A stretch of DNA of 64,000 bases, taken from JAICJC01 sp963757605. GTDB taxonomy: Bacteria > Actinomycetota > Thermoleophilia > Gaiellales > JAICJC01. Position 1 is the stretch's first letter; every line of letters starts with the position of its first letter. Below, piece by piece: positions 1 to 8,608 of the stretch. A model generated the notes under the pieces. The model ran no database searches. It was not told where the DNA came from and was given only the letters and a program-made list of their open reading frames with translations. The translations under genes and the position numbers were made by a program. The stretch lies in NCBI GenBank assembly GCA_963757605.1, contig CAVWSF010000001.1:186001-250000 (forward strand), written 5' to 3'.

Positions 1-216
1 GTGCTTGCGGATGTTCCAGCAGTGCTGATCAACGGCCGCTTCGACCTGCAGACGCCTCTCGGCACTGCCTGGGAGCTCGCCCGGCGCTGGCCGGCTGCCG
101 AGCTGATCGTGGTCGCCGAAGCCGGGCACGCGGCGACGGAACCCATCGCAGAGGAGATCGTGCGAGCGACCGACCGCTTCGCAGGCGGACTCACAAGTCG
201 GGGCGAGAGGATTTGA
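1..216 (+). CDS. Proline iminopeptidase (S33 alpha/beta hydrolase), C-terminal fragment
   Basis: The open frame runs in from the window edge, so the N-terminus and the nucleophile elbow lie outside. The visible 71 residues match the end of an S33 peptidase. NGRFDLQTP carries the catalytic Asp, and AGHAATEP carries the catalytic His. The family releases N-terminal proline from peptides in the cytoplasm. The stop codon (214-216) falls inside the 24-bp repeat that is also the 3' end of tRNA-Pro, so before integration this gene converged on and slightly overlapped the tRNA gene. The last residues, after about GGLT, are therefore encoded by tRNA sequence. Family assignment is good; the exact substrate is inferred. 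Confidence 0.7.
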   Translation: MLADVPAVLINGRFDLQTPLGTAWELARRWPAAELIVVAEAGHAATEPIAEEIVRATDRFAGGLTSRGERI

Positions 217-221
217 ACCTC
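198..221. repeat. att site, left copy (duplicated 3' end of tRNA-Pro)
   Basis: The 24 bases here are identical to 9482-9505. They match the T-arm and acceptor 3' half of tRNA-Pro(GGG) and begin with the base complementary to the discriminator. The flanks then diverge (t versus c at the next base). A tRNA 3'-end duplication next to an integrase gene is the classical product of tyrosine-recombinase integration. The tRNA is intact at the other end, so this copy is the left-over half-site. Confidence 0.9.
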
Positions 222-299
222 TTCCGACGTCGTATGGTTGAGCCGATTCCGCATGGTTGGGCGGGATCGGTGTCCGTGATCGTCCGTGTGCGTCCGGGT

Positions 300-321
300 T
301 TCCGCTACCACTTCCGCTACC
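300..321. repeat. Left copies of TTCCGCTACC repeat (possible integrase arm sites)
   Basis: Two direct copies of TTCCGCTACC occur at 300-309 and 312-321, about 80 bp inside the left att site and over the stop codon of the integrase. The same decamer occurs three times just inside the right att site. Short direct repeats flanking both att cores are what arm-type binding sites of lambda-like integrases look like. Assignment is inference. Confidence 0.4.
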
Positions 322-1532
322 ACTCCTCGAGTTGGTCGAGCCGCCGTCCGGTGTCGGCGCGCTCGAGGTACGCCGCGAACGCGGCTGCGGCGTCGTCGAG
401 CGCGGCCGGGAACAGGTGCCCGTAGCGGTCGAGCGTGATCGCGACGCTGGCATGCCCGATGAGCTCCGAGACGACCTTCACCGACCAGCCCGACGCGATC
501 CACATGCTGGCCGCGCTATGCCGCGCCTCGTGCAGACCGATCTCGACGAGCTCCGCGGCCGTCCACGCCGCCCGGGCCCGCTTCATCACCGACGTCCGCG
601 CGAACGGCCCGCCATCCCCAGCGTGCCACACGTAGCCGGTCGAGTCGGGCGCCGCGGCGGCCTTCCACTCGACGAGCGCGTCATGCGCCGGCGGCGCGAT
701 CGGAACCTCGCGGCGACCGGCCTTCGTCTTCGGCGCGCCGGTCTCGAGGTGCGCGTCTTCGCGCTTCGCGTCGACGGCGAGGCTGCGCTCGACGCGGACG
801 CGCCCGCCGGCGAGGTCGATGTCCGTCCAGCGCAGCGCTCGGAGCTCGCCGGCGCGCAGGCCGCAGTAGAGCGCGACCGCCCATAGCGCGCGATCGTCGA
901 GCCGCGGTAGCGCAGCGACGAGCAGCGCCGCCTCGGTCGGGATCGGCGACACGGTCGCGGCGGCGTTCGCCGCCCGGGAGCTCGAGCCCGCTGGTCGGGT
1001 TCACGTCCACGACGCCGCGTGCGACCGCCCGACGGTAGAGCACGCGGACCGGGTCGAGCGCGTTTCGGATCGTGCTCGGAGCTCGCCCGTCGGTTTGCAG
1101 GTGCTCGACGAGCTCGAGCAGGTCGGGCTGGCGGATCTCCGACAGCCGCAGCGACCGAGCTCGGGGTACACGTACAGCGTGAGCCCGCGGCGATAGGCGC
1201 GGACGACGCCAGGCCGGTACTCGCCTCCCCCACGCTTCCGCACGGCGCCCGACTCCATCCCCGCGAGCAGCGCGTCGCCAGCGTCCACGAGCGTCGGGAT
1301 CTCCGACCGCGACCGCAGCCGCGCACCGCCAGCGCGGCTGCACCGACACCTTCACCTGTGACCGCCACAGCGCCGCCTCCTCAGCGGTCGCGAACGTCCG
1401 ATAGATGTTCCGCCCGCCGCGCGGGTGCGCCTTGTCGGCGATCCACGCCTGCGCGATCCACTTGCCGCGGTGAGGTCGAACACCGGCAGGTCGGCGCGCC
1501 ACGCCGGAGATGATGGCACCGGCGTCGGTCAT
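317..1532 (-). pseudogene. Tyrosine recombinase/integrase, frame-broken
   Basis: Read from ATG at 1532, the gene needs three frame changes to recover one protein. The N-terminal part carries a phage-integrase arm domain (GKWIAQAW, then NIYRTFATAEEAA). It then shifts near 1330, near 1160 and near 960. The last frame (about 952-317) holds the whole catalytic domain: the first Arg in CGLRAGELRALRW, the HEARH box, and the tyrosine in ITLDRYGHLFP. Total span is 1216 bases, one more than a multiple of three, and the length suits a 400-residue integrase. It would excise and integrate the element at tRNA-Pro. The start overlaps the excisionase-like gene by ATGA. It is either a true pseudogene or a functional gene with sequencing indels; similar indels in housekeeping genes here make the second possible. 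Confidence 0.8.
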
Positions 1533-1732
1533 CGCTCGACCTCTGCGAGCCGTCGCGACTCACGCTCGACCCACCGCTCGAGCTCGACGACCGGGACGAG
1601 CCGCGACCGGCCGACCAGCATCGTGCGGAGCTCCGGCAGCACCCGCTCGTAGAACGTCGCTCGCGACAGGCCGATGCTGTCGGCGGCCTCGTCGGGCCGC
1701 AGCGCGATCCGAGGCACGGGCCGCCCGGTCAC
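1529..1732 (-). CDS. Excisionase-like helix-turn-helix protein
   Basis: 67 residues from GTG at 1732. The core (ALRPDEAADSIGLSRATFYE, then a wing ending VVELERWVERES) has the layout of MerR/Xis-type DNA-binding proteins: a recognition helix around LSRATFYERV and a wing ending in an E-x-W-x-x-R segment. Its stop overlaps the integrase start (ATGA) and its GTG overlaps the stop of the ATPase gene (GTGA), so the three genes are translationally coupled. By family and position it is probably the recombination directionality factor. No frame damage is visible. A plain transcriptional regulator remains possible. Confidence 0.65.
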   Translation of the reverse strand: MTGRPVPRIALRPDEAADSIGLSRATFYERVLPELRTMLVGRSRLVPVVELERWVERESRRLAEVER

Positions 1733-2981
1733 GCCGCACCGTCCTCGAAGTCGAAGCGTTCCGGGTGCCCCGTCTGCAACTGCGCCCCACCTGCGCCCGC
1801 CTTCAGGCGGGGCGCAGGGCGCAGATGCGGATCGACCAGCGCACCCGCGGCGGGCGCAGCCCTGCGCCCCGTCTGCGCCCCGCTCCGGGCGCAGACGCTG
1901 GATGGTCGGATCGTCGGCCACGAAAAGGCGCGCCGGCCGCCGCTCGGGGCAGTGGTCGAGCCACGTCTCGACGCCGTCGACCTTCGCGATGTTCGCGAGC
2001 TTCCCGCCGGAGAGCAGCGTATCGCGGACGGCTCGACGACGGTCACGCCGGACTCCCGGAGTCGCATCCTCGATCCGCTTCCACCCGGTGCCGGGGTTCT
2101 CGGTGATCGCAGCGAGGATCTGCTCGGCCAGCGTGTCCTCATCGAGCTCTTCGCGCTCGTCGACCGCGAAGCCCTCCCGTCCGTCCAGGTGAGATGCAGC
2201 GTCGTCGCGTGGTGAGCGGACGCCCATCGCGCCTTCTGGACGTAGAGCCGGGTCTGGCCGTGTCCCTGCGCGCGCACGTGGAAGAGCGTGTCGCCGGCGC
2301 CTTCCCACGCGCCGGACACCTTTCCGCCCTTGTTCTCGTGGTGGATCAGGACGACGGTCACCGGCCGCCCGGCGAGCTCGCGCGCTTTGCCGACGAGGTG
2401 CATGAAGTCGCGCACCTCTTGCAGCGTCCCGGCCTCGTTCATGCCGCTGCGGGTGACCGGGCCGACGATGACGACGTCGATCTCGAGCTCCCGGACGGTG
2501 GCGGCGAGCCGTTGCAGCGCGTCAGGGTCGGCGAAGCTGAGCCGCGCCCACGGCGCCTCCATCGCGTACACGCGGCCTTCGAGCGGTGACCCCGTCCAGC
2601 CGGCGAGCTTGCGGCGGAGCTTCCGACGGTACAGCGGCCGCGGGCCCTCGTTTTCGACCAGCAGGGCGCGCGCCGGCCGGCGGACGGGGAAGACGAGCCA
2701 TGGATCGCCGGCGGCGAGGTGGCAGGCGAGGTCGATCGCGAGCGTCGTCTTGCCGGCGCCGCCGTAGAACATGACGTCGCCGTTCTCGGGGATGAGCGCC
2801 TCGCAGGTTCGCCGACCAGCGCGTCTGCGCCCGGCTCCTCGATCGCCGCGAAGTCCTCGATCGTGGCGACCAAGAGCGGCTCGTCGGCCGCGCCGGCGCC
2901 GTTCGAGCTCGCGTCATAGTCGGCGGCGACGTTGCTCGGCCGGTAGCCGGGTGGCGGCACGTATGGGCCGTGCACGCTCAT
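1729..2981 (-). pseudogene. RepA-like AAA ATPase (AAA_25 family), frame-broken
   Basis: Starting at ATG 2981, the protein begins MSVHGPYVPPPGYRPS, shifts frame near 2810, and continues with a Walker A motif in FYGGAGKTTLAIDLACHLA. A Walker B-like strand EIDVVIVGPV and a VVLIHHENKGGKVSGA sensor segment follow. These are the hallmarks of RecA-fold RepA/AAA_25 ATPases of actinobacterial integrative elements and phages, where they act in replication initiation or helicase loading. A second shift near 2185 leads into a C-terminal winged-helix-like region (ENPGTGWKRIEDATPGVRR). At least one more is needed to reach the tail ending ERFDFEDGAA. ATGA overlap upstream and GTGA overlap downstream show an intact operon plan. 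Confidence 0.7.
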
Positions 2982-3244
2982 CGCGCCGCCTTCGGCCGGA
3001 GGTGCTCGGGCAGGTCGGGCCACGTCTCCGGGAGCGGCCCGGCCTCGTGGACGGCTTCGAGCATCGCCGCGGTGACGGTGATGTAGGCCTCGGCGTTCCG
3101 GACGCGGCGGCCGCGGAGCGCGCGGCGCAGGAAGAATGCGTCGAGGTTGCCAGCGCGGACGGGGCGGCCGGCGAGGACCGACGTGCAGGTGCTTGCGTCG
3201 AGCGCGAGCATCATCGCCGCCCATATGCGGTCTGGCTCGCGCAT
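2978..3244 (-). CDS. Small hypothetical protein of the element
   Basis: 88 residues from ATG 3244. The stop overlaps the ATPase start (ATGA) and the start overlaps the stop of the next gene upstream, so it belongs to the element's coupled operon. The sequence is helical and has a Trp-rich C-terminal stretch (LPETWPDLPEHLRPKAAR). No catalytic or DNA-binding motif is recognised. An in-frame upstream extension to 3280 exists, but the ATGA junction favours 3244. Function unknown. Confidence 0.5.
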   Translation of the reverse strand: MREPDRIWAAMMLALDASTCTSVLAGRPVRAGNLDAFFLRRALRGRRVRNAEAYITVTAAMLEAVHEAGPLPETWPDLPEHLRPKAAR

Positions 3245-3729
3245 CACGCCGCCCGCCTTCGTCGGAGCCGGCGCAGCCATGCCGAGCGGATGCGCATGAT
3301 CGCGCCGAGCTCGTCGAGCTCGAGCGCCGTGAGATGCAGGATCGCCCGATGCGCCCGCTGGAACGCGGACGCGGGCGGGTCTAACTCAGGGTCGTCAGAG
3401 CCGCCCGGAGCGCGCGCACGACGGGTCGCGCGTCCTTCGCGCGAGCGTGGAACGGTCCGCGGCCGCGTGGTCGGCATCGCCATCGCGACGGGCGGCGCCA
3501 CGGGCGGCGGGGTCGGCGGGACGCGGACGTCATGCACGATCATCCCCATCCGCTCGGCCTTCGCGCGCGCGCCGGCGTCGGCGGGATCGCCGGGCTTGCC
3601 GACGTTGATCAGGACGCAGTTCTCGGAGTCGACGCCGAGCAACTGCGCCACGTGCGCCATCTTCGGCAACGAGTCCGCGAGCCGCACCGAATCGGGCGGT
3701 TCAGGCGGGGCGCTTAGATCGAGCTCCAC
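3244..3729 (-). CDS. Hypothetical protein of the element
   Basis: 161 residues from GTG 3729, preceded by a purine-rich ribosome-binding stretch (aggaga). The N-terminal half contains a globular-looking segment (LLGVDSENCVLINVGKPGD). It is followed by a proline-rich linker (VPPTPPPVAPPVAMAM) and a basic C-terminus ending in many arginines. The frame is open beyond 3729, but that part overlaps a structured leader and is poor coding sequence. The operon overlap with the following gene is ATGA. No family recognised. Confidence 0.4.
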   Translation of the reverse strand: MELDLSAPPEPPDSVRLADSLPKMAHVAQLLGVDSENCVLINVGKPGDPADAGARAKAERMGMIVHDVRVPPTPPPVAPPVAMAMPTTRPRTVPRSREGRATRRARAPGGSDDPELDPPASAFQRAHRAILHLTALELDELGAIMRIRSAWLRRLRRRRAA

Positions 3730-4468
3730 TCCACTGTCTCCTGTCAGAGAGAAACTTGGATGCTGCGGGAGATCGTAAACCCTGCCCCGGACAGACCACG
3801 GGCCGGAGTGACAGGTCCCCGGCCCGTGTGCATCCAGTTCTCCCGCGCAGGAGGCGCGAGGCATGGCAGGTAGGAGGATAACCGTCGCGTCGGTCGGCCG
3901 AGGCCGCGCTACCCGCACCCGTCCGCGAGCCGTTCCGCTCGCCGCCACTCCCGGCCGTCGCGGCGCCGCATGTACCGCCGACCTGGTCGCCCGGCCGCGC
4001 ACCCGTGCGAGCCATCACCGCCAGCACCCGCGGATCAGGGTGAAACGTCGGCAGTTGCATGCGCACCGGCGCACTCTCCCCGACCTCGACCGCGAGCTCC
4101 CTCATGCCACGCCGGCCGCGCACCCATACCGTCGGCCGCTCGCCGCGCGTCACCTGGTCGCGATACGTGCGGACGCTGACGCCGTCGAGCACCGCCGCCT
4201 CGCTGATCGGCACGAGCCGCGTCTTCGGCGCCGCCTCCAACGCCGCCCGGACCCGCTGCTCGAGGCGCCGCCTGAGCTCCACCATCCGCGCCGGCGGCGG
4301 CTCGAGGCCGTGCTCGAGGTAGCCGCTGCGATGCATCGCCCGCAGCACGTCGCCGGGGATCTCCGCGACCGCCCGCCGCGCATCCTCGCCGCGGTCAACC
4401 TCGAGCAGTTGCGGCCACACGTCCGCACCCGGCCGCCACGGCGCGCCCTGCCGGTCAGTCAGCCGCAA
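3701..4468 (-). CDS. Element protein with central helix-turn-helix; C-terminus uncertain
   Basis: The start is TTG at 4468, chosen because AGGAGGAGG lies just upstream at about 4475-4483. The first ~150 residues look like real coding sequence. They include an HTH-like segment, ISEAAVLDGVSVRTYRDQVT, with a following RGRRGMRELAVEV wing. A DNA-binding role in the element is inferred. After about residue 170 the sequence becomes Arg/Gly/Ser-rich and runs over a hairpin, so the true gene probably ends earlier, around 3900, or there is a frameshift. The open frame itself stops at 3701. Confidence 0.4.
   Translation of the reverse strand: MRLTDRQGAPWRPGADVWPQLLEVDRGEDARRAVAEIPGDVLRAMHRSGYLEHGLEPPPARMVELRRRLEQRVRAALEAAPKTRLVPISEAAVLDGVSVRTYRDQVTRGERPTVWVRGRRGMRELAVEVGESAPVRMQLPTFHPDPRVLAVMARTGARPGDQVGGTCGAATAGSGGERNGSRTGAGSAASADRRDGYPPTCHASRLLRGRTGCTRAGDLSLRPVVCPGQGLRSPAASKFLSDRRQWSGARSKRPA
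3797..3828. other. 10-bp inverted repeat, GC-rich hairpin
   Basis: CACGGGCCGG and CCGGCCCGTG are perfect complements separated by 12 bases. The hairpin lies in the gap between two element genes on the minus strand. No T-run follows on either strand, so it is not a convincing intrinsic terminator; an operator or RNA leader structure is as likely. Confidence 0.35.
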
Positions 4469-4690
4469 CCCTCAACCTCCTCCTGAGAGTTGCCGCCTGC
4501 CGTTTCTGAGGTGTCGAGCGGCGGGGTAGAAGAGGGGGTGGAGGTGCCGCGCGCGATTTCTGGAGGGTGCCGGTGCCTCGCGGCGCCGGGGGAACCCTTC
4601 GGGGTGTCGTCGGAGCGCGTCAGGTGGCCGTGTGGCGTGTGTGGTGGGCTGCTGGTCATGCGCGGTGGATGATGAGGCCCATTCGGCCGA

Positions 4691-5956
4691 TTACCGGGGT
4701 GGGCGCAGCCACAAGGTGGCGTGCGACGGCTGGACCGTGTCGGTCACAACCGTCAGCACCTCGCCGGTGAGGGCGTCGAGGTCGATCTGCTCGCGCAACC
4801 GGCCGCTGAACTGTTCGAGTGTACGCGCGGCGTCGTAGGCGACGCGCGAGAAGCGCCGGTCGACCGCGCGCTGAGTATGCCGGTGAAGCGGCCGAAACGC
4901 CGCCGCGGCGGCGAGCGTAGAGAGGGTCACCGCCAGGCCGCCCGACTCGCCCACGAGGGTCTGGAAGGCTGCGCTGAGTACGGCCACTCCGCCCAGGTAG
5001 AGCGTACCCAATACGGCCGCGACACAGGTGTAGGTCAACGTGCGGCGGATGATCACGTCGATGTCGTACAGGCGGTAGCGGAGCACCGCAACGCCGATCG
5101 AGATTGGAATCAGGCCGAAACTGATTAGGGCTGAGTCCTGCAGCATTTGCAGCCAGACCGGGATCGAGTTGGACGGCCCTTCCAGCAGCACGGACGCGAT
5201 CTCGACCACTCCAAAGATGGCGGCCACAACTCCGGCCGCGGTGACGAGCCACTTCATCTGCAGGCGGTCGTCGCCGCGCGCTCGGCGGTATCGCAGTATC
5301 AGGCTGATCGCGGACGCCAGGATCGTGATCGGCAACAGGATCACTGCCGCCCGCAACCATGACAGGATGCCGCCCAGCGTCTCGATCCCCAACGGGTTGA
5401 CCGCGGCGGGGAAGGAACTGCCGGTCATTCTGCCAGGGTCAAGGAGGATCGCGACAGAGCCGAGGCCGATCGTCGTGGCGGCCAGCCACGCCAGCCAGCG
5501 CCAGCGCGGGCTCAGCAGGCGGCCGTCGGGAAACAGCAGCACTAGGAAGACACCCGTGAGCCCAATCGCAGGCAGCCACAACACGTTGTCGAAGCTGGCG
5601 GCGACAAGCCCCGCCCGGTGCGAGCCATGATGCAGCTTGAGTGCATAGGTGGCGTAGCCGGAGACAATCGCGTCCAGGCCCCAGGCGATTCCGATGGCGA
5701 GGAGGAGCCACGCGATCGTGTTGCCCGGCCTGCGGGTCGCGATCAGGACGCCAACCACAGGGAAGATGAGGGTTATGAACGCAAATGCGACCGACGGGGC
5801 AAAGCTCCCCGTGCCCCAGCTCCCTGAATTTTCCTGTGAACGCGTCAGCCAGCCCAGATATCCGCCCACCAGATAGAGCAAACAGATGACGGCGAAAATC
5901 GACCAGAGAAACCATTTCTTGCGGGTATCCACCGAAACCCAGTCTTGCAGACCCAC
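4691..5956 (-). CDS. Polytopic membrane protein resembling the input domain of a sensor kinase
   Basis: 421 residues from GTG 5956. There are about nine hydrophobic segments, starting with WSIFAVICLLYLVGGYLGW. A conserved junction RYRLYDIDVIIRRTLTY is followed by two more membrane helices. A cytoplasmic tail (RVAYDAARTLEQFSGRLRE, ending TLWLRPPR) resembles the region that precedes the kinase core in actinobacterial and chloroflexal multi-TM histidine kinases. No His-box or HATPase domain follows, so it ends as a sensor module only. It appears to be cargo: it abuts a truncated phage-type gene and is visibly less GC-rich than its neighbours. Role unknown; signalling or membrane sensing is a guess from the family. 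Confidence 0.55.
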   Translation of the reverse strand: MGLQDWVSVDTRKKWFLWSIFAVICLLYLVGGYLGWLTRSQENSGSWGTGSFAPSVAFAFITLIFPVVGVLIATRRPGNTIAWLLLAIGIAWGLDAIVSGYATYALKLHHGSHRAGLVAASFDNVLWLPAIGLTGVFLVLLFPDGRLLSPRWRWLAWLAATTIGLGSVAILLDPGRMTGSSFPAAVNPLGIETLGGILSWLRAAVILLPITILASAISLILRYRRARGDDRLQMKWLVTAAGVVAAIFGVVEIASVLLEGPSNSIPVWLQMLQDSALISFGLIPISIGVAVLRYRLYDIDVIIRRTLTYTCVAAVLGTLYLGGVAVLSAAFQTLVGESGGLAVTLSTLAAAAAFRPLHRHTQRAVDRRFSRVAYDAARTLEQFSGRLREQIDLDALTGEVLTVVTDTVQPSHATLWLRPPR

Positions 5957-6149
5957 GTTCCGGGTCCGTTACGGTTGAGCGGAACGGCACCTCCGCGAGC
6001 TGCGCGGGAAGGATCGGCGCGGCCAGCGTAATCACCGCTGTGACGTCGTCGAAGATCAGGTCGCCGACCTCTTCGGTGCCGCCGATCAGGCTGGTGCCGC
6101 CTTCGGTGTTGAAGTCGGTCGGCTCGACGACCCTCATCGTGGCGCGCAC
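5957..6149 (-). pseudogene. Truncated phage-type gene (N-terminal fragment)
   Basis: From GTG 6149, with a TACCGT box 6 bases upstream, the frame encodes about 60 plausible residues (VVEPTDFNTEGGTSLIGGTE, then LIFDDVTAVITLAAPILPAQ). It then runs straight into the start of the membrane-protein gene, where its frame loses coding character. The position after the capsid gene suggests a head or neck gene whose 3' part was removed or replaced when the membrane-protein gene arrived. The family is not recognised; the truncation point near 5950 is visible, its mechanism is not. Confidence 0.45.
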
Positions 6150-6212
6150 GGCCCGACGGTAGCGGGCGGCCGTCGAGACCGTGCTGACCGCTCACCATCG
6201 CGTTCCGCGTGT

Positions 6213-6377
6213 TCATGTCGACGCGGAGCCTTCCTTGTCCGCCGCCGCCGAGCTCGTCTCGCGGACGGCGACCATCTTCACGACGTCGGGCATCGCCTTC
6301 CATGCCTTCACGTCGTCGCTGTCGATCAGCAGCCGCGAGGTGGTCCCGTTCGCATAGGTGACCTCGTAGACCGTCAT
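6213..6377 (-). CDS. 54-residue phage-type small protein
   Basis: ATG 6377 to TGA 6213 encodes 54 residues beginning MTVYEVTYANGTTSRLLIDS and ending DKEGSAST. It lies 4 bases past the capsid stop on the same strand. Small acidic/basic proteins of this style often sit after capsid genes. The composition looks like a compact beta-strand-rich fold with a mixed-charge tail. No function is assigned. Confidence 0.5.
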   Translation of the reverse strand: MTVYEVTYANGTTSRLLIDSDDVKAWKAMPDVVKMVAVRETSSAAADKEGSAST

Positions 6378-6381
6378 CCGT

Positions 6382-7587
6382 CTACACCGGCGCGCCGAGC
6401 GCCGCTGCGGCGCTGGCCTGGTCGATCGTGGTCTCCGCGTTGAGCTCGGCGCGAAGCAGCGTCGTGTTGCTCTTCCCGGCGTTCTCCTCGAACGCCTGGA
6501 GCTCGATCGGGCTGGCGTGCACGGTCGCGAACGCGGTCGAATCGAACACGAAGCCAGTGGTGACGTGCTTGCCGATCCGGACGTTCAATCCCCAGTTGGG
6601 GAGCGTGTTCGACGAGTTGAGCGTCGCGAGGAGCTCGAGATCGAGCGCCTCGGCGTCGGCGGGGCTGAGCGCGACGGTGTCGGGCTGGAAGCCGGCCGCT
6701 TCGACGACGGTCATTGCCCTGCGGACGCGCGCGGCGAGGGTAGAGCCGGTGCCGCCGGCGGTGAGCGTCGCCGCGGCGACTGCCGCGACGGCCTGCGCGT
6801 CGAGCGCCTCGGACAGTGCGAGCCGGAGCTCGCCGTCGAGGAGATCACCGATGCGGGGCTCCTGCTGGCGCCACACGATGTTCGGGATGCCGCTGATGAC
6901 GGTCGCGACCTGCTTCAGCGGCGTGTGCACGAGCGCGACGGTAACGGCCGACTCCGGCTTGTTTGAGGTCGCGTCGATCGCGCGGATCATGCTGGCCGTC
7001 GACGCGAGCGCGCGGGCCGTCTCCTGCACCCAATCCACCGGCGACGTATGCCGCGACCTCGTGCGACCGGAACGTCGGGAACACGAACCGCGTGTCGCGG
7101 CCGAGCTCGGCAACGTTGGAGACGCGGACCGGGGCGCTGGTCGGAGCCGATCCATACGTGACCGCCGCCTCGATGCCGCCCCGCGGCCACAACACGCCCG
7201 GCGGGACGCTGACACGCTCGCCGCCGACGCGGAGCTTCTCGCGGCCGCGAAGCGCGTGCTGCGAGATCGGTCCGGCCGGCGTGATGACGCCGCTGCCGGC
7301 CCGGCTGCCCGGCATCCGGCCGTGGCCGGGATGCTGCTCGAGGCCGCGTCGCGTGCTGATGCCCGACGCGAACTCGCCGTCGAGAGCGGCGAGCCGATCC
7401 TCCATCATCGCCGCGGCGTCCTTCTGCGTCTTCGTCGCGTCGCGCAGGCCGCCGGTTTTCGATCGAAGACCGCGCAGCGCGGTCTCGGTTTCGCTGCGTT
7501 CATGGTCGTGAGACCCTGCGTCCACGTGTCGGCGGCGATGCGCTGCTCGACATACGCGCGCCACTCGGCGTTCATTTGGTGCGCCAT
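6382..7587 (-). pseudogene. HK97-type major capsid protein, frame-broken
   Basis: The gene spans 1206 bases, an exact multiple of three, but contains two compensating breaks. ATG 7587 starts MAHQMNAEWRAYVEQRIAAD and shifts near 7500 into a coiled-coil scaffold-like region (KTQKDAAAMMEDRLAALDGE). A middle part contains EAAVTYGSAPTSAPVRVSN and RFVFPTFRSHEVAAYVA. It shifts again near 7035 into the large C-terminal domain (VDWVQETARALASTASM through ALGAPV). The order of delta-like coiled coil, then E-loop and P-domain segments, and the length near 400 residues fit an HK97-fold capsid protein. Net frame is preserved, which suggests paired sequence errors or a tolerated local shift. Confidence 0.65.
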
Positions 7588-7644
7588 GATGGCTTCCTCC
7601 CGGCTTCAGATTGAGGGGTACGGGTAGTCCGCTCCGCAATGCCG

Positions 7645-7662
7645 GGAGGCGGAGACGCCTCC
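7645..7662. other. Small GC hairpin upstream of the capsid gene
   Basis: GGAGGCG and CGCCTCC pair around a GAGA loop. It lies between the capsid gene and the next minus-strand gene. A GNRA-like tetraloop makes a stable RNA hairpin, possibly a processing or weak termination site; there is no T-run. Confidence 0.3.
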
Positions 7663-7745
7663 GGGGTTTGCCGCGGGTCATGCGTCGGGCGCGATGCGCC
7701 AGGACGCCGACCAGCTGACGAGCTATCGCGCATAGCGTACCTCGG

Positions 7746-8039
7746 TCATCGGCGGTCCTCCTCGTCGATCTGGTCGAGTCGCCGCTGCCACGCGACGAAG
7801 TTCCGCTCGAAGCGCTCCGCTTGCGCCCGCTCGGCTTCGTCGACGAGGTCGCGCATGAACGCGAGCAGCGCGGCGAGCTCATCAGCGTGCAGCGCCGCCG
7901 TCAGGTCGTCGCCGGTCGCGAACGCGACCTGCCACCGCTCCGTGACCTCGTCGGCTCGGGCCCGGATGAGCCCGTCGAGGCGGCCGACCGCGCCGCTGAC
8001 GGCTGCTTCCTGCCTTCCCTGAGCGTCGCCTTCCGTCAT
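7746..8039 (-). CDS. Hypothetical helical protein of the element
   Basis: 97 residues from ATG 8039, ending at 7746. The protein is strongly charged and predicted helical (VGRLDGLIRARADEVTERWQ, then DLVDEAERAQAERFERNF), with the look of a short coiled coil. It is divergent from the DUF3467 gene, with about 53 bp between start codons. It could be a head-assembly or regulatory accessory, but no family is recognised. Confidence 0.45.
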   Translation of the reverse strand: MTEGDAQGRQEAAVSGAVGRLDGLIRARADEVTERWQVAFATGDDLTAALHADELAALLAFMRDLVDEAERAQAERFERNFVAWQRRLDQIDEEDRR

Positions 8040-8092
8040 CGATCACCCCGTTCCTGGTTGTGTGAGCGGCTGACACCCGTCACGATTAGGAG

Positions 8093-8389
8093 GTGAGCGA
8101 CGGGCCGCAGATCGCAATCAACCTGCCGGAGGAGCACCGCGCCGGCGTCTATTCGGACGTCGTCATGGTGTGGCACAGCGAGTGGGGCTTCACGCTCGAC
8201 TTTCTCGCGCAGGTTCAGCCGGTCGACGAGAACGCCGAGACCGCCCCGTTCCAGGTCGTCTCGCGCGTCCGAATCCCGCCGGCGGTCATCTTCCCGCTGG
8301 TGAAGACGCTGCACGAGAACCTCAGCAACTACGAGAAGAAGTTTGGGCCGATCCCGGAGCCCGGGAATCCTGGAGGGGGCGAGACATGA
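8093..8389 (+). CDS. DUF3467 family protein
   Basis: 98 residues from GTG 8093, right after a taggag ribosome-binding stretch. The fold signature VYSDVVMVWHSEWGFTLDF, followed by VSRVRIPPAVIFPLVKTLHE and a tail NLSNYEKKFGPI, matches the DUF3467 layout and length. The biochemical role of the family is unknown. The stop overlaps the ATG of the next gene (ATGA), giving a short plus-strand operon of DUF3467, partner and PIN protein at the right end of the element. Confidence 0.7.
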   Translation: MSDGPQIAINLPEEHRAGVYSDVVMVWHSEWGFTLDFLAQVQPVDENAETAPFQVVSRVRIPPAVIFPLVKTLHENLSNYEKKFGPIPEPGNPGGGET

Positions 8390-8592
8390 CCACGGTCTAT
8401 GCAGAGCAACCAGTAGCGCAGTACACCGCCGATTGGCCGACGATGCCGAGCCGCGCGGAGATCGAGGAGTGGCGCCGCGAAGGTGCACGGCTGGCCGCGG
8501 CGGCTGAGGCGCGGAAGAGCCTCGCTCGGTGGGAAATCGGCGGCATGACTCCCGACGACGTCGACCAACTGCGCCGCGCCCGCCTTCAGTAG
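8386..8592 (+). CDS. Small protein upstream of a PIN toxin, probable antitoxin
   Basis: 68 residues from ATG 8386 (ATGA overlap with DUF3467). The sequence is a helical, charged segment (SRAEIEEWRREGARLAAAAE) with a C-terminal ...MTPDDVDQLRRARLQ. It has no clear RHH or AbrB motif. Its place 16 bases before the PIN-domain gene and its size suggest the antitoxin of a VapBC-like pair. This is inferred from context alone. Confidence 0.45.
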   Translation: MTTVYAEQPVAQYTADWPTMPSRAEIEEWRREGARLAAAAEARKSLARWEIGGMTPDDVDQLRRARLQ

Positions 8593-8608
8593 AGCCGGAC
8601 GGCTCGGG

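Noticed and set aside
198..221. A second tRNA-Pro gene at the left end
   Set aside because: Only the 3' part of the tRNA is present; no anticodon or D-arm. It is the duplicated att site.
4459..4659. A 66-codon minus-strand ORF in the gap upstream of the element's HTH gene
   Set aside because: Thr/Pro/Ser-rich low-complexity sequence, no ribosome-binding site, and it overlaps the better supported TTG start region.
317..7587. Treating every broken frame of the element as a separate small gene
   Set aside because: Adjacent fragments join into single known families (integrase, RepA-like ATPase, capsid) in the right order, so they are one gene each with frame breaks.
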